Positions 1 to 8,161 of a DNA stretch of 44,119 nt are shown in pieces. The stretch spans positions 1 through 44,119 of the forward strand of contig JABLXV010000024.1 in the NCBI GenBank assembly GCA_013177895.1, given 5' to 3'. This stretch comes from Brevinematales bacterium (GTDB taxonomy: Bacteria > Spirochaetota > Brevinematia > Brevinematales > GWF1-51-8). The translations under genes and the position numbers were made by a program. A model generated the notes under the pieces. It was not told where the DNA came from, ran no database searches, and worked only from the letters and a program-made list of their open reading frames with translations. Every line of letters begins with the position of its first letter. Position 1 is the stretch's first letter.

Positions 1-36
1 ATATAATAATTGCTCGAAAATAAATGAGACCCCGAC

Positions 37-108
37 GCCCCTTTCGTCTAGTGGTTAGGACACAGGGTTTTCATCCCTGCAGCAGTGGTTCGATTCCCCT
101 AAGGGGTA
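37..108 (+). tRNA. tRNA-Glu (anticodon UUC)
   Basis: The sequence folds as a full cloverleaf. The acceptor arm GCCCCTT pairs with AAGGGGT, with one G-U pair at the end. The D arm is GTCT/GGAC, and the anticodon stem CAGGG/CCCTG encloses the loop TTTTCAT, which puts TTC at positions 34-36 (glutamate). The T arm carries the usual GGTTCGATTCC. The discriminator base is A108. The next bases are not CCA, so the CCA end must be added by a nucleotidyltransferase. A strong terminator follows directly. Confidence 0.95.
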
Positions 109-114
109 CATGAT

Positions 115-146
115 ACCGTCTATCGAAGGATAGGCGGTTTTTTTTT
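115..146 (+). terminator. Rho-independent terminator of tRNA-Glu
   Basis: A ten-base-pair stem (ACCGTCTATC / GATAGGCGGT, one G-U pair) with a GAAG loop is followed by a run of nine T. It begins seven bases after the tRNA. Confidence 0.9.
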
Positions 147-310
147 ATTATAGTCAAGGGAAAAAACACAAGTGGTTTTTTTATGGCAAAAATTTACCGG
201 CAGTACTCGGATTGCTCCTTGTACCGCCGGTTTCTATAGAAGAAAGGGGGGATTTAAATTTTCATCGTATTTAGTATAACTTACTTCTCCATATCTGACA
301 ATCGGGGAAT

Positions 311-340
311 CCCTGATTTTTCACTACGAAAAACCTGATT
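311..340. repeat. Direct repeat copy 1 (3' flank of the distal response regulator)
   Basis: CCCTGATTTTT and CGAAAAACCTGATT are separated by about five bases. The same arrangement recurs at 1053-1082. Both copies sit just past the stop codon of a minus-strand response regulator gene. Each copy contains two CCTGATT words and a weak T-run/A-run pairing. It may be duplicated 3' sequence, a weak terminator or a protein-binding site. Confidence 0.6.
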
Positions 341-989
341 AAACGGTTATCTTTTCCCACATCGCATATTCTATCAGATCGCCGAGGCTTTTTATCTCGT
401 ATTTATTCATTATCGAAACGAGTCGCTTCCTTAATTCGTCTACCGGGATATTCAGCTTCTCAGATATCGCGTCCACCGAATACTTATCGGAAAGCAGTTG
501 AAGGATCACCCTTTCATCCTCCGTAATCAGACCGGTTTCCTTCGGCGTACCCAAACCGGTATAGTCGCATGAATCTTCCTCCATCATCTTCGCGATTTCA
601 CCGCCGAGATAAATCTTTCCCTGGTTGACGCTGTGAATCGCTTCAATCAGGCAATCGATTGAGGAATCTTTCGGGACAAACCCCAGCGCGCCGGCCGCCA
701 GTGCTTTTTTAATGATCTGTTTATCGGCGTACATGGAAAACGCGACGATGTGTATTTCGGGGAAATCCTTGGTTATTTTCTGGGATGCTTCTATACCGTT
801 CATTTTCGGCATCGAGATGTCCATGACAATCACATCGGGAAGAAGGACGCCGGCTTCCTCGAATGTTTCTTTTCCATCCACGGCTTCGCCCACTATCTCA
901 ATATCGCTTTCCTTCTTCAGGAATTCTATTATCGATTTGCGTACCATCCGGTGATCATCGGCAATAATGACACGAATTTTTTCTGCCAT
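339..989 (-). CDS. NarL/FixJ-type response regulator with divergent HTH
   Basis: This 216-residue two-component response regulator has an intact receiver domain (about residues 5-125). The acidic pair (ADDH), the phospho-acceptor Asp in VMDISMP, a Ser in FSM and the Lys in VPKDS are all present. The C-terminal part (about 150-210) aligns with a LuxR-type helix-turn-helix but is poor. The usual KTVxTH recognition helix is replaced by PVDELRKRL. DNA binding may therefore be altered or lost. It is the last gene of a minus-strand set after the PAS kinase and another regulator, about 95 bases after the latter. The start ATG has GAGGAATTC in front of it. Its direct partner is probably the adjacent kinase (inference). 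Confidence 0.88.
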   Translation of the reverse strand: MAEKIRVIIADDHRMVRKSIIEFLKKESDIEIVGEAVDGKETFEEAGVLLPDVIVMDISMPKMNGIEASQKITKDFPEIHIVAFSMYADKQIIKKALAAGALGFVPKDSSIDCLIEAIHSVNQGKIYLGGEIAKMMEEDSCDYTGLGTPKETGLITEDERVILQLLSDKYSVDAISEKLNIPVDELRKRLVSIMNKYEIKSLGDLIEYAMWEKITV

Positions 990-1052
990 GAATTCCTCGA
1001 ATATTTAGTATATTATTATAAGGATATATTATGAGGAATAATATAGGTAAAA

Positions 1053-1082
1053 CCCTGATTTTTTGCGTCGAAAAACCTGATT
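1053..1082. repeat. Direct repeat copy 2 (3' flank of the first response regulator)
   Basis: This matches the copy at 311-340 (CCCTGATTTTT, short spacer, CGAAAAACCTGATT) with differences only in the spacer. It ends two bases before the stop codon of the first regulator, so its position relative to the gene is nearly the same as in the other copy. Confidence 0.6.
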
Positions 1083-1084
1083 CG

Positions 1085-1747
1085 TTATTCGAGCGAGGTA
1101 AGCCCTTCGCGGATGGCGAGCTTGGTAAGTTCCGCGATACTATGCGTCCCGAGTTTGGTCATAATCTGCTGGCGGTGCGTCTCGACGGTCTTGATGCTTA
1201 AAAACAACTGCGCGGCGATATCCTTCGTAGATTTTCCCTCGACTAATAACTGTAGAACCTCCCGTTCGCGGGCGGACAGTATCTGAAAGATAGACTGCTC
1301 CTTTTTCCGCAGCTGTTCCACATAATCGCCAACAACCACGTCGGTGATCGACTTACTGAGAAATATCCGCCCCGCGATAACTGTTCGAACGGCGTCGATC
1401 AATTCTTCCGCAGCGCAATCCTTCAGCAGGAATCCCTTCGCCCCGCCTTCCAGCATATTTGCGATAAAACGTTTATCATGGTGCATCGATAGCGCGATAA
1501 TATGCGTTCCGGGAAACTCGCTGTTTATCATACGGGTCGCCTCCATACCGTTCAAGTCCGGCATAGAAATATCCATGATGATGATATTCGGCGAATGCTT
1601 TCTTACCAGTTCGATAGCCTCATACCCGTTACCCGCCTCGCCTATCACCTCGATATCCGGCTCGCTTTCCAGCAGCGACCTGATACCTTTCCTGACAATC
1701 GAATGGTCATCCGCCAGCGCGATTTTTATTTTCATGCTGTTCCCCAT
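1085..1747 (-). CDS. NarL/FixJ-family response regulator
   Basis: This 220-residue response regulator has a receiver (about 5-125) with the acidic pair in ADDHS, the acceptor Asp in IMDISMP, Ser in LSM and Lys in LLKDC. A canonical LuxR/GerE helix-turn-helix (about 150-215) contains LSAREREVLQLL and KTVETHRQQI. It is expected to bind DNA after phosphorylation by the HisKA_3-type kinase just upstream. Its start overlaps the kinase 3' end by 41 bases, which suggests translational coupling. The first ATG is chosen because GGAGG lies nine bases before it; an ATG four codons further in is the alternative. Confidence 0.94.
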   Translation of the reverse strand: MGNSMKIKIALADDHSIVRKGIRSLLESEPDIEVIGEAGNGYEAIELVRKHSPNIIIMDISMPDLNGMEATRMINSEFPGTHIIALSMHHDKRFIANMLEGGAKGFLLKDCAAEELIDAVRTVIAGRIFLSKSITDVVVGDYVEQLRKKEQSIFQILSAREREVLQLLVEGKSTKDIAAQLFLSIKTVETHRQQIMTKLGTHSIAELTKLAIREGLTSLE

Positions 1748-4700
1748 TTTTCCCTTCCTCCAACGGTATATTTAATCGAACCGACGTCCCGTGTCCCGGA
1801 ACGGATTCAATTTCCATCACCCCGTCAATAATCCTCAATCTCTCACGGATACTGAATAGACCGAACCCCGCTAGATTATCGGAACTTTTTTCCAGTTGCT
1901 CCACTTTAAATCCCTTTCCCTTGTCCTCGACAGTAATTTCAAGTAATTCCGGGTTATCCACCCTGATCGAAAGTTTCGCGGCCATAGTTCCCGAATGTTT
2001 CGCGACATTCATCAGCAATTCACGTACAATCTGGAAGAGCGCGATGCTCATATCCTGGGTAATATTCAGACTCTCCACATTTTTTTCAATCCGGGTTTTT
2101 ACCCGGTACTTTTTTTCCAACTGCTCGGTCAGCCATTCCAGCCCGGAAATCAGGCCGAATTCATATAATATCGGCGGACTGAGTTCGAATACAAGACTGC
2201 GCGATGTCTGGATGGACTCATCGATCAGTTGGTAAACTTTCATCAGAGACTCCATCGAGGGAGTGCCCTCCAACTGCTTTTTCATCACGCTTAACGTTAT
2301 CTTCGAGATAGCGAGATTTTGCACTATAGAATCATGCAGCTCTGTAGCCAAACGCCGCCGCTCGCGTTCCTCGGTCAGCGCTAATGCATGACTCAGATCG
2401 CGGAGTTTCAATTGATAGTCCATGATTTTCCGTTCCGCCTCGTTCCGCTCGGAAACATCACGGAGAGTAACTTTTATAAATTCTTTATCCGCATACCTGA
2501 TTGAATTCAGGTTTATATCAAAATATATTTTTTTATTATTCCTGTTCCATCGGGATTCTTTTATCATGCCCTCCGAGTATTCGTTTGACTCGATTTTTTT
2601 ATAGAAAAACGCGAGTTCATTAAAAAACTCCGCATTCTTATTTGAAGAAGAGATTTCCAATAAATTCACTTTGCTTAATTGCGGGAATTTAACTCCCAAT
2701 AACTCCTCGGTTTTTTTATTTATTTCCAGAAGGTCGCCTCTGTTATTATAGATAAGTATCCCGTCCACCGCCTGATTCATAAACATACGGTATTTCTTCT
2801 CCGACTCCTCCAACGCGAACGCGAGTTTTTCCCTGATGCTCCGTAAGCGAATCGATAGGACGCCGTTAGCGACATTCTTAGCGACTTCTTCGATAAGGCC
2901 AACCTCCTGCCATGTAAAGGAGCCCTTCTCGGAGGCAAACAACGTGATCAACCCGACTTTTATACTTTCGGAAATCATCGGGACATAGATGCATGACGAA
3001 AATCCCCGGTAATGGGCGGCATTTCTCCATCTGACGGTCTCGGGATGAAACAATAAATCTTCTATGATAACCGTTCTTTGTTCCTGAAGCGCATGAAACG
3101 AGGGATCGTCCTTAAAGCTCAGGGCAATTCGGATTAATTTCATAAACCCCGATTCATCCCCGTTCTGCGCGATAATACTGAGCTCCTGATCGCCTTCTTC
3201 CGGGATGACACCGATCCAAGCCAACCGGTACGTTCCCTGTCCGGTGAATACCCTGCATATCTGCTCTAATAATAACTTTTCGTCCTGATAATAAGCGATT
3301 GCCTGCGATGTTTCGCTCATTATAATCAGCGAGCGGTTGGTTAATAGCAATTCATCCATCACCTTGATTCTTTCCGAAATATTGCGCATGAAAATGAAAT
3401 GCTCTTCCCTGCTGGGATATACTTCCATCTCCAACGTGAACCTTTCATTATCGAGCAGTAAACTGACCATTTTAGAAAAAAATTCCCTTTTTCGGACGCT
3501 TACGGAAATAAAATTAAAAAATTTCTCATCCCATATCTTGGACAAAACCTTTATGATCGAATACCCCACCGCATTGGCAGGGGCGACACGGAAAAATTTC
3601 TCGCATGCCTTGTTCCAATATAAAATATTCATGTCGTCGTCGATTACGAAAAATATCTCCGTAATACTCTCCGCCAGTTCGTTAAACCGTTTCCGGCTCA
3701 AGAGTAGTTCGTTTTCCGACCGGAGGCGATCCGACACATCAATAAAATATAAGAGATATCCTTTGATGGTATTGTTATCACCCATCACCGGCCGGAAACT
3801 CCAATCCCAATAATCCGTCGCCGTTTTTTTCACCGATGTAAATTTCCGGTTTTCCCCGTATCCGAAGTAGGGTTTACCCGAATGGGAAGCGTGTTCGAAG
3901 ATCGCGCTCAACTCTGTATCGTGAATAAGATCGGTTATCAACGCGCCGCTGAGGGTAGAACTCTCCTTCTTCCAGAATTCGCACGCGACCCCGTTTGCCT
4001 GAATAATCCTGAAACTCTGGTCCATATAGATTACCGGAAATGGTAACCCGGAATACATATGTTTCAATAATCCGAGGCTCTGTTTGAGTTCCTCCTGGAT
4101 TTTCTTTTCCCCGGTGATATCCCGCATGATGCCCAGATATTTCTCAATCCTCCCCTGACCGTCGCGTTTAATAACACGTCCCTTCGCGCATACCCAAATC
4201 CAATACCCTTTTTTATGCTTCACCCTGCATTCCATGCTGGAATGATTTTTCCCCGCCGATAATTCCGCGAGAATAGCGGAAATTTTTTCCAGATCATCGG
4301 GATGGGCAAGTTCTATGAGGTTTTCCACAGTCGGTTGAATCGCGCCGGGCGTATATCCCATTATCTGATAAAACCTGGGGCTTACATACATAATCCCATT
4401 AATCAAATTCAATTCAAACAAACCTTCTTTAGTAGCATCGAGCGCCATACTGAAACGGGTCTCGCTTTCCTTCAATCGGTTGAATTCTTTAGTCTTTTCC
4501 GTTAGATCGCTGAAGGTCACATAGACAATATCGCGGGCGGTATTCTCGACGGAAATAAATACCGTTCTAAAGTGGATTTCCGAACCATCAGCGAGGGTAT
4601 ATGCGCTTAGGGGAATTCCTGCAAACCCCGCCTTTCGCGCATGATGAATCAGCCGCTTTATTTTATTGGGCGTTGCATGGAGAATGCTCTGTATTCCCGC

Positions 4701-5240
4701 CGACAGAAACTCGTCGCGCGATTTTTGAAAGTACTCCGATGCGCCGGGATTCGCGTCTATTAACACATTCGTTTCTGGGTCGATTATGATCATAGGCGCA
4801 TGGTTATTATCGAAAGCCTCCTGATGAAATGAGTAGATATCATTATGCTTCGTCCCTTTTGGAGGATTTTTCCGGTATTCGTGATTCAATCCGCTGATAT
4901 AGGATTCATACCATCCGTCTATTTCCCGTTCGCATCGCAGATAGTTTTCCGTAACAATACCCATATCGCGGGATTGTTCGTTAAAGTGCTCCCACAGCGC
5001 CGTCTTCAGGATATTTCCTAATACAATCAGATTATCGGGGAAATTTTTACCGGGTGATTCCTTAGATTTTCGGGTTTTATTGATACCGAATGCATCGATC
5101 AGATAGCCGAGAAGCGCTTGAAATAGCCCCGGGACATTATCCATACCGGACTTGTGCTTTTTAATTTGAAGTAATTGTCCGCAACGGGAGATAATTTTTT
5201 CACCGGATGGAACCAATGATTCGATTAAAGAAACGCCCAC
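1707..5240 (-). CDS. Cytosolic multi-PAS/GAF sensor histidine kinase (NarX/DegS type)
   Basis: This 1177-residue kinase has no membrane segment or signal peptide. In order it has an unassigned N-terminal region (about 1-130), four PAS domains (about 140-250, 262-380, 395-505, 515-630), a GAF domain (about 650-800), a fifth PAS (about 810-930), a HisKA_3 dimerisation helix with the phospho-acceptor His in ATELHDSIVQNLA, and an HATPase domain. The ATPase has an N box (ELLMNVAKHSG), a G1 box (DKGKGF) and a G2 box (GFGLFSIRERL). The final PAS ends in a PAC-like TLRDVSER. The HisKA_3 type normally pairs with NarL-family regulators, and one overlaps its 3' end. Translation appears to start at GTG, with AAGGA seven bases upstream. 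Which signal it senses is unknown; several PAS domains and GAF suggest heme, flavin or redox ligands (inference). Confidence 0.93.
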   Translation of the reverse strand: MGVSLIESLVPSGEKIISRCGQLLQIKKHKSGMDNVPGLFQALLGYLIDAFGINKTRKSKESPGKNFPDNLIVLGNILKTALWEHFNEQSRDMGIVTENYLRCEREIDGWYESYISGLNHEYRKNPPKGTKHNDIYSFHQEAFDNNHAPMIIIDPETNVLIDANPGASEYFQKSRDEFLSAGIQSILHATPNKIKRLIHHARKAGFAGIPLSAYTLADGSEIHFRTVFISVENTARDIVYVTFSDLTEKTKEFNRLKESETRFSMALDATKEGLFELNLINGIMYVSPRFYQIMGYTPGAIQPTVENLIELAHPDDLEKISAILAELSAGKNHSSMECRVKHKKGYWIWVCAKGRVIKRDGQGRIEKYLGIMRDITGEKKIQEELKQSLGLLKHMYSGLPFPVIYMDQSFRIIQANGVACEFWKKESSTLSGALITDLIHDTELSAIFEHASHSGKPYFGYGENRKFTSVKKTATDYWDWSFRPVMGDNNTIKGYLLYFIDVSDRLRSENELLLSRKRFNELAESITEIFFVIDDDMNILYWNKACEKFFRVAPANAVGYSIIKVLSKIWDEKFFNFISVSVRKREFFSKMVSLLLDNERFTLEMEVYPSREEHFIFMRNISERIKVMDELLLTNRSLIIMSETSQAIAYYQDEKLLLEQICRVFTGQGTYRLAWIGVIPEEGDQELSIIAQNGDESGFMKLIRIALSFKDDPSFHALQEQRTVIIEDLLFHPETVRWRNAAHYRGFSSCIYVPMISESIKVGLITLFASEKGSFTWQEVGLIEEVAKNVANGVLSIRLRSIREKLAFALEESEKKYRMFMNQAVDGILIYNNRGDLLEINKKTEELLGVKFPQLSKVNLLEISSSNKNAEFFNELAFFYKKIESNEYSEGMIKESRWNRNNKKIYFDINLNSIRYADKEFIKVTLRDVSERNEAERKIMDYQLKLRDLSHALALTEERERRRLATELHDSIVQNLAISKITLSVMKKQLEGTPSMESLMKVYQLIDESIQTSRSLVFELSPPILYEFGLISGLEWLTEQLEKKYRVKTRIEKNVESLNITQDMSIALFQIVRELLMNVAKHSGTMAAKLSIRVDNPELLEITVEDKGKGFKVEQLEKSSDNLAGFGLFSIRERLRIIDGVMEIESVPGHGTSVRLNIPLEEGKNGEQHENKNRAGG

Positions 5241-5267
5241 CTTTATGTCCTTAAATAGGTATGCTAC

Positions 5268-5296
5268 ATTTTATGGGTGAACGGTTTTTATATCAA
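5268..5296 (-). promoter_or_regulatory. Sigma-70-type promoter of the kinase operon
   Basis: On the minus strand TTGATA and TAAAAT are separated by exactly 17 bases. The -10 box ends 27 bases before the GTG start of the kinase. Confidence 0.6.
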
Positions 5297-5323
5297 AAAA
5301 AATGAGAAATCCCGGGAAATATT

Positions 5324-6367
5324 TTATAACTGCCCGTTTATCATCAGGAAAATAGACGCGTCGTTAATATAAGGTGAAGGCCGCGTATCGGTCGGATTTA
5401 GTTTCATCGCGTACTGGAATCCGAGTTTATACTTCAGACTGTTCAGAATAAAATAAACATACGCCCCCGGCCTGTCGGTAAATGCGTAATTATCGGAAAA
5501 CAGCAGCGAGTTTTCAACCCCGAAGCCGAAATCCTCGATCCTGAGACCCAACGCGAGATAGACATCCAGATCGCCCGTGGTATTCTCCTTATAGTCGTTG
5601 TAATAGGACGGGCGGGAGAAGAGCGACAGGGACTGCTCGAAAATCCCTGATATCAGGTGCTCGGTCATACTGATATAGAGCGAATCGAAAAAGATGATAT
5701 CGGTAAAACGCGAGTCCGGTGAATAGAGGCTGATCATGAAATCGAGCTTATTGAATAAAGTCTCGAATAAAGCGCCGAAATGCTTAGTCATCTCGGTATT
5801 GACAAGACCCATCCCGGCGTAGACTTCGAAACGGTACTGATCCATCTTCAGGCGGATAATCGCGTCGAAGTTCAACTGGTTCGTACCCGGGGAAACAATC
5901 GACGGGGCAGAGTAGACAAGAATATGCGGTTCGAACATCTCGTCCCAGAAAGACCTGTATATCTCGACGCCGGAACCCCTGATCTCTTTATATCCTATGT
6001 ATTCCATATTGGTCTGATTATGAAACTGAAAACCCTGATAACCGATCTGGGTGTATCCTAAGGTCTGGTTTTTCCCGATAAAAAGACCTAAAGTAAAAAG
6101 ATCGAACGGTGTGGTATAAAGCCGGATGGAATCGAGCAGGAGAAGGTTGGAGTTGATAGTTGAAATATGATAATTCTTCATCCCGAATCCGATCTTTACC
6201 CCGAACTTCAGCCCGGTATCGATCAGCATATCTATTTTATAGGATGTTTTTATCTCACCCCCAAGATTCGCCTCAGTATAAAACCAGAATTCAGGAAACA
6301 TGATGGTGACGGAATAACCGGTATAAAAAGGAATAAACAGCAATAATATCCACATAAAACGTTTCAT
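5324..6367 (-). CDS. Secreted beta-barrel-like outer-membrane protein, unknown function
   Basis: I do not recognise a family. The start at 6367 is chosen because GGGAGG lies six bases upstream and a clean signal peptide follows (MKRFMWILLLFIPFYTGYS); the reading frame is open a further 13 codons upstream without a comparable site. The mature part (about 325 residues) is rich in aromatic residues and alternating hydrophobic/polar segments such as LRLYTTPFDLFTLGLFIG, and it ends SIFLMINGQL, consistent with antiparallel beta strands of an outer-membrane barrel. The gene is monocistronic, between the kinase promoter and the divergently transcribed PilZ gene. Confidence 0.72.
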   Translation of the reverse strand: MKRFMWILLLFIPFYTGYSVTIMFPEFWFYTEANLGGEIKTSYKIDMLIDTGLKFGVKIGFGMKNYHISTINSNLLLLDSIRLYTTPFDLFTLGLFIGKNQTLGYTQIGYQGFQFHNQTNMEYIGYKEIRGSGVEIYRSFWDEMFEPHILVYSAPSIVSPGTNQLNFDAIIRLKMDQYRFEVYAGMGLVNTEMTKHFGALFETLFNKLDFMISLYSPDSRFTDIIFFDSLYISMTEHLISGIFEQSLSLFSRPSYYNDYKENTTGDLDVYLALGLRIEDFGFGVENSLLFSDNYAFTDRPGAYVYFILNSLKYKLGFQYAMKLNPTDTRPSPYINDASIFLMINGQL

Positions 6368-6452
6368 ACACAACCTCCCCGGATTGACTATATAGTAAGT
6401 TATCATTCATATCGGAATAATTCAAGTTATTCTTGAAACCCACGGCATATAC

Positions 6453-6480
6453 TTGACAATCCAACGGTTTCTTATATAAT
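6453..6480 (+). promoter_or_regulatory. Consensus sigma-70 promoter of the PilZ gene
   Basis: TTGACA and TATAAT, both perfect consensus boxes, are spaced 16 bases apart. The -10 box ends 27 bases before the TTG start. A small inverted repeat, TTCAAG-N5-CTTGAA, at 6421-6437 lies 15 bases upstream of the -35 box and could be an operator (inference). Confidence 0.8.
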
Positions 6481-6507
6481 TGTTCTCGCTTAGAAAGGAG
6501 TCCCGAG

Positions 6508-7248
6508 TTGAAAATCGTAGTTTATACTTATGCGGAAAGCTATACTCTTCAGTTGGCGATTGAACTGATCCCGAAAGGCGTAGAACCGTTGGAAATGAAA
6601 TCAAAGGATGATGTCATTGTTGCGCTGAAAGCGATAAACGATGTCAATCTGGTGGTTACCGAATCCCCGGAGATCGAATTTCTTCAGCATATAAAAGAAG
6701 CGAATCCTGATGTACATATATTTCTCCTATTCCACCAGAACCTGAAGCCGAAAGAGTTAATGAGCATGATGTCGCTTGGGATAACCGCGCTCATCGAGTA
6801 CTCTCCCACACCAGCCATCATTGCCGAAAGTATTATAAACAGTATCATAAAATTCGACCTCCGCGCACCCGAACGCCGCGCGCATGTCCGCGTACAACCG
6901 TCGGGTGTAGAAAACGCGGTGGGAGCAGTTTACCTCCGTGATGCCGGAAAATTCATCCGGGGCGGTTTAATCGACATCAGCGCGGGCGGCGCCGCTATTC
7001 AGTTTTACGATTCCATCGAAGCCAGTATGCTTCTTGCCAATCATATCTATGACCCCGTGTTGTTACAGATGCGCGGCCTGGAGATAAAAACTATCGCGCG
7101 AATGAAGGGAAAACGCGAAAGTGTCGCGGGATTTCAGTTCGAGAATGTCGAGGAACGCGAAATGCATAAAATTGCGTCATATGTGCATTATAAAATGAAC
7201 GAAGGTTCGGACGATTTCTATAAAAGTATCCTGAAAAATAGCAGGTAG
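6508..7248 (+). CDS. PilZ-domain protein with N-terminal pseudo-receiver
   Basis: This 246-residue protein is likely a cyclic-di-GMP effector. Residues about 1-115 look like a CheY-like fold (alternating beta/alpha, for example NLVVTESPE, HIFLLFH, GITALIEYSP), but the acceptor Asp position reads TES and the acidic pocket is not evident, so phosphorylation is unlikely. Residues about 125-235 form a PilZ domain with an arginine cluster (ERRAHVRVQP) and the second motif DISAGGAAI, which match the RxxxR and D/NxSxxG ligand motifs. Translation starts at TTG with GGAG seven bases upstream and a consensus promoter. The lipoprotein gene follows eight bases after the stop codon, probably as one operon. 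Confidence 0.85.
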   Translation: MKIVVYTYAESYTLQLAIELIPKGVEPLEMKSKDDVIVALKAINDVNLVVTESPEIEFLQHIKEANPDVHIFLLFHQNLKPKELMSMMSLGITALIEYSPTPAIIAESIINSIIKFDLRAPERRAHVRVQPSGVENAVGAVYLRDAGKFIRGGLIDISAGGAAIQFYDSIEASMLLANHIYDPVLLQMRGLEIKTIARMKGKRESVAGFQFENVEEREMHKIASYVHYKMNEGSDDFYKSILKNSR

Positions 7249-7256
7249 GAGGTTCC

Positions 7257-7988
7257 ATGAAATTCCTTGTACTATTATTAACCGTCTTTATCAGCCTTTT
7301 TTTCTCAGACTGCACGAATTCGTCGTCCGGTAAAAATAATTCCTCCAACCAGTCAATCGCCCAATTGATAACCGAAAAACGGCAGATATCCGGCTTTAAA
7401 AGCGTATCGTTCAACGGCATGGGGGTGGTCACTATCAAGAAAGGGAAAAGCGACTTCATCACTGTTAAAGCCGATGCGTCGATTATAAATGATATCGAGA
7501 CAGTAATACAGGGCGACACCCTCCAGATAGGGTTCAAGGATATCATCAATGCAATCGGCGAGAGCGTCGAGATTGAGATCACGATGGAGAATATCGACGA
7601 GCTCCGCCTGATGGGCGCCGGTAAGGTCGCGATGGCGGATCAGTTCAATTCCGAATACCTTCGCATCATTATGACCGGGACGGGTATTATGGATATAAAC
7701 GCTAAATCCAAGACTATCGACGCTGAAATCCGCGGCGCCGGGAATATCTATCTTAAGGGAACGACCGACGTGCTGAAAATCATGCATACCGGGCTTGGGC
7801 AGGTCGACGCGTTCGACCTCAAGGCGCAGTCTGTCTTCTGCTCCTTACTCGGCGCGGGAGAGTGTAAGGTCAATGCGGTTAAGACCCTGAATATCCAGCT
7901 CACGGGGCTTGGCAGCGTACTCTATAAGGGAAAACCCGATGTTATCCAGCAAATCACGGGATTGGGCTCTGTGCGAAACGTCGACTAA
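7257..7988 (+). CDS. DUF2807-type (head GIN domain) lipoprotein
   Basis: This 243-residue exported protein starts with a lipoprotein signal peptide (MKFLVLLLTVFISLFFSDC, lipobox Cys at about 19), followed by a Ser/Asn-rich linker. The rest is a repetitive right-handed beta structure: FKSVSFNGMGVVTIKKG, a central IDELRLMGAGKV, then several short GAG or GTG turns (MTGTGIMDI, IRGAGNIYL, HTGLGQVDA, LLGAGECKV, LTGLGSVLY). This is typical of the DUF2807 'putative auto-transporter adhesin, head GIN' family, which is common in Bacteroidetes and other diderms and of unknown biochemical role. GGAGG lies four bases before the ATG. It probably sits in the envelope, anchored by lipid. Confidence 0.85.
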   Translation: MKFLVLLLTVFISLFFSDCTNSSSGKNNSSNQSIAQLITEKRQISGFKSVSFNGMGVVTIKKGKSDFITVKADASIINDIETVIQGDTLQIGFKDIINAIGESVEIEITMENIDELRLMGAGKVAMADQFNSEYLRIIMTGTGIMDINAKSKTIDAEIRGAGNIYLKGTTDVLKIMHTGLGQVDAFDLKAQSVFCSLLGAGECKVNAVKTLNIQLTGLGSVLYKGKPDVIQQITGLGSVRNVD

Positions 7989-7989
7989 T

Positions 7990-8018
7990 TTGCATTTTCA
8001 ATACATCGATGTTATAAT
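7990..8018 (+). promoter_or_regulatory. Promoter of tRNA-Ser
   Basis: A perfect TATAAT lies 17 bases after TTGCAT. The -10 box ends 15 bases before the mature tRNA 5' end. It starts inside the 3' end of the preceding lipoprotein region. Confidence 0.6.
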
Positions 8019-8033
8019 ATTTATCTAATCTTT

Positions 8034-8119
8034 GGAGAGGTGCCGGAGTGGCCGAACGGGGCACCCTGCTAAGGTGTTGTACCTTTTTGGTACCGAGGGT
8101 TCGAATCCCTCCCTCTCCG
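8034..8119 (+). tRNA. tRNA-Ser (anticodon GCU)
   Basis: This is a class II tRNA. The acceptor arm is GGAGAGG/CCTCTCC, and the anticodon loop CTGCTAA gives GCT for AGC/AGU serine codons. A long variable arm (GTACC, T-rich loop, GGTAC) precedes the T arm GGTTCGAATCC. The discriminator base is G and no CCA is encoded. Confidence 0.95.
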
Positions 8120-8161
8120 AATCTTTGGTTGCCGAGTTTCCTTCTGGGATATATCGAGGCA

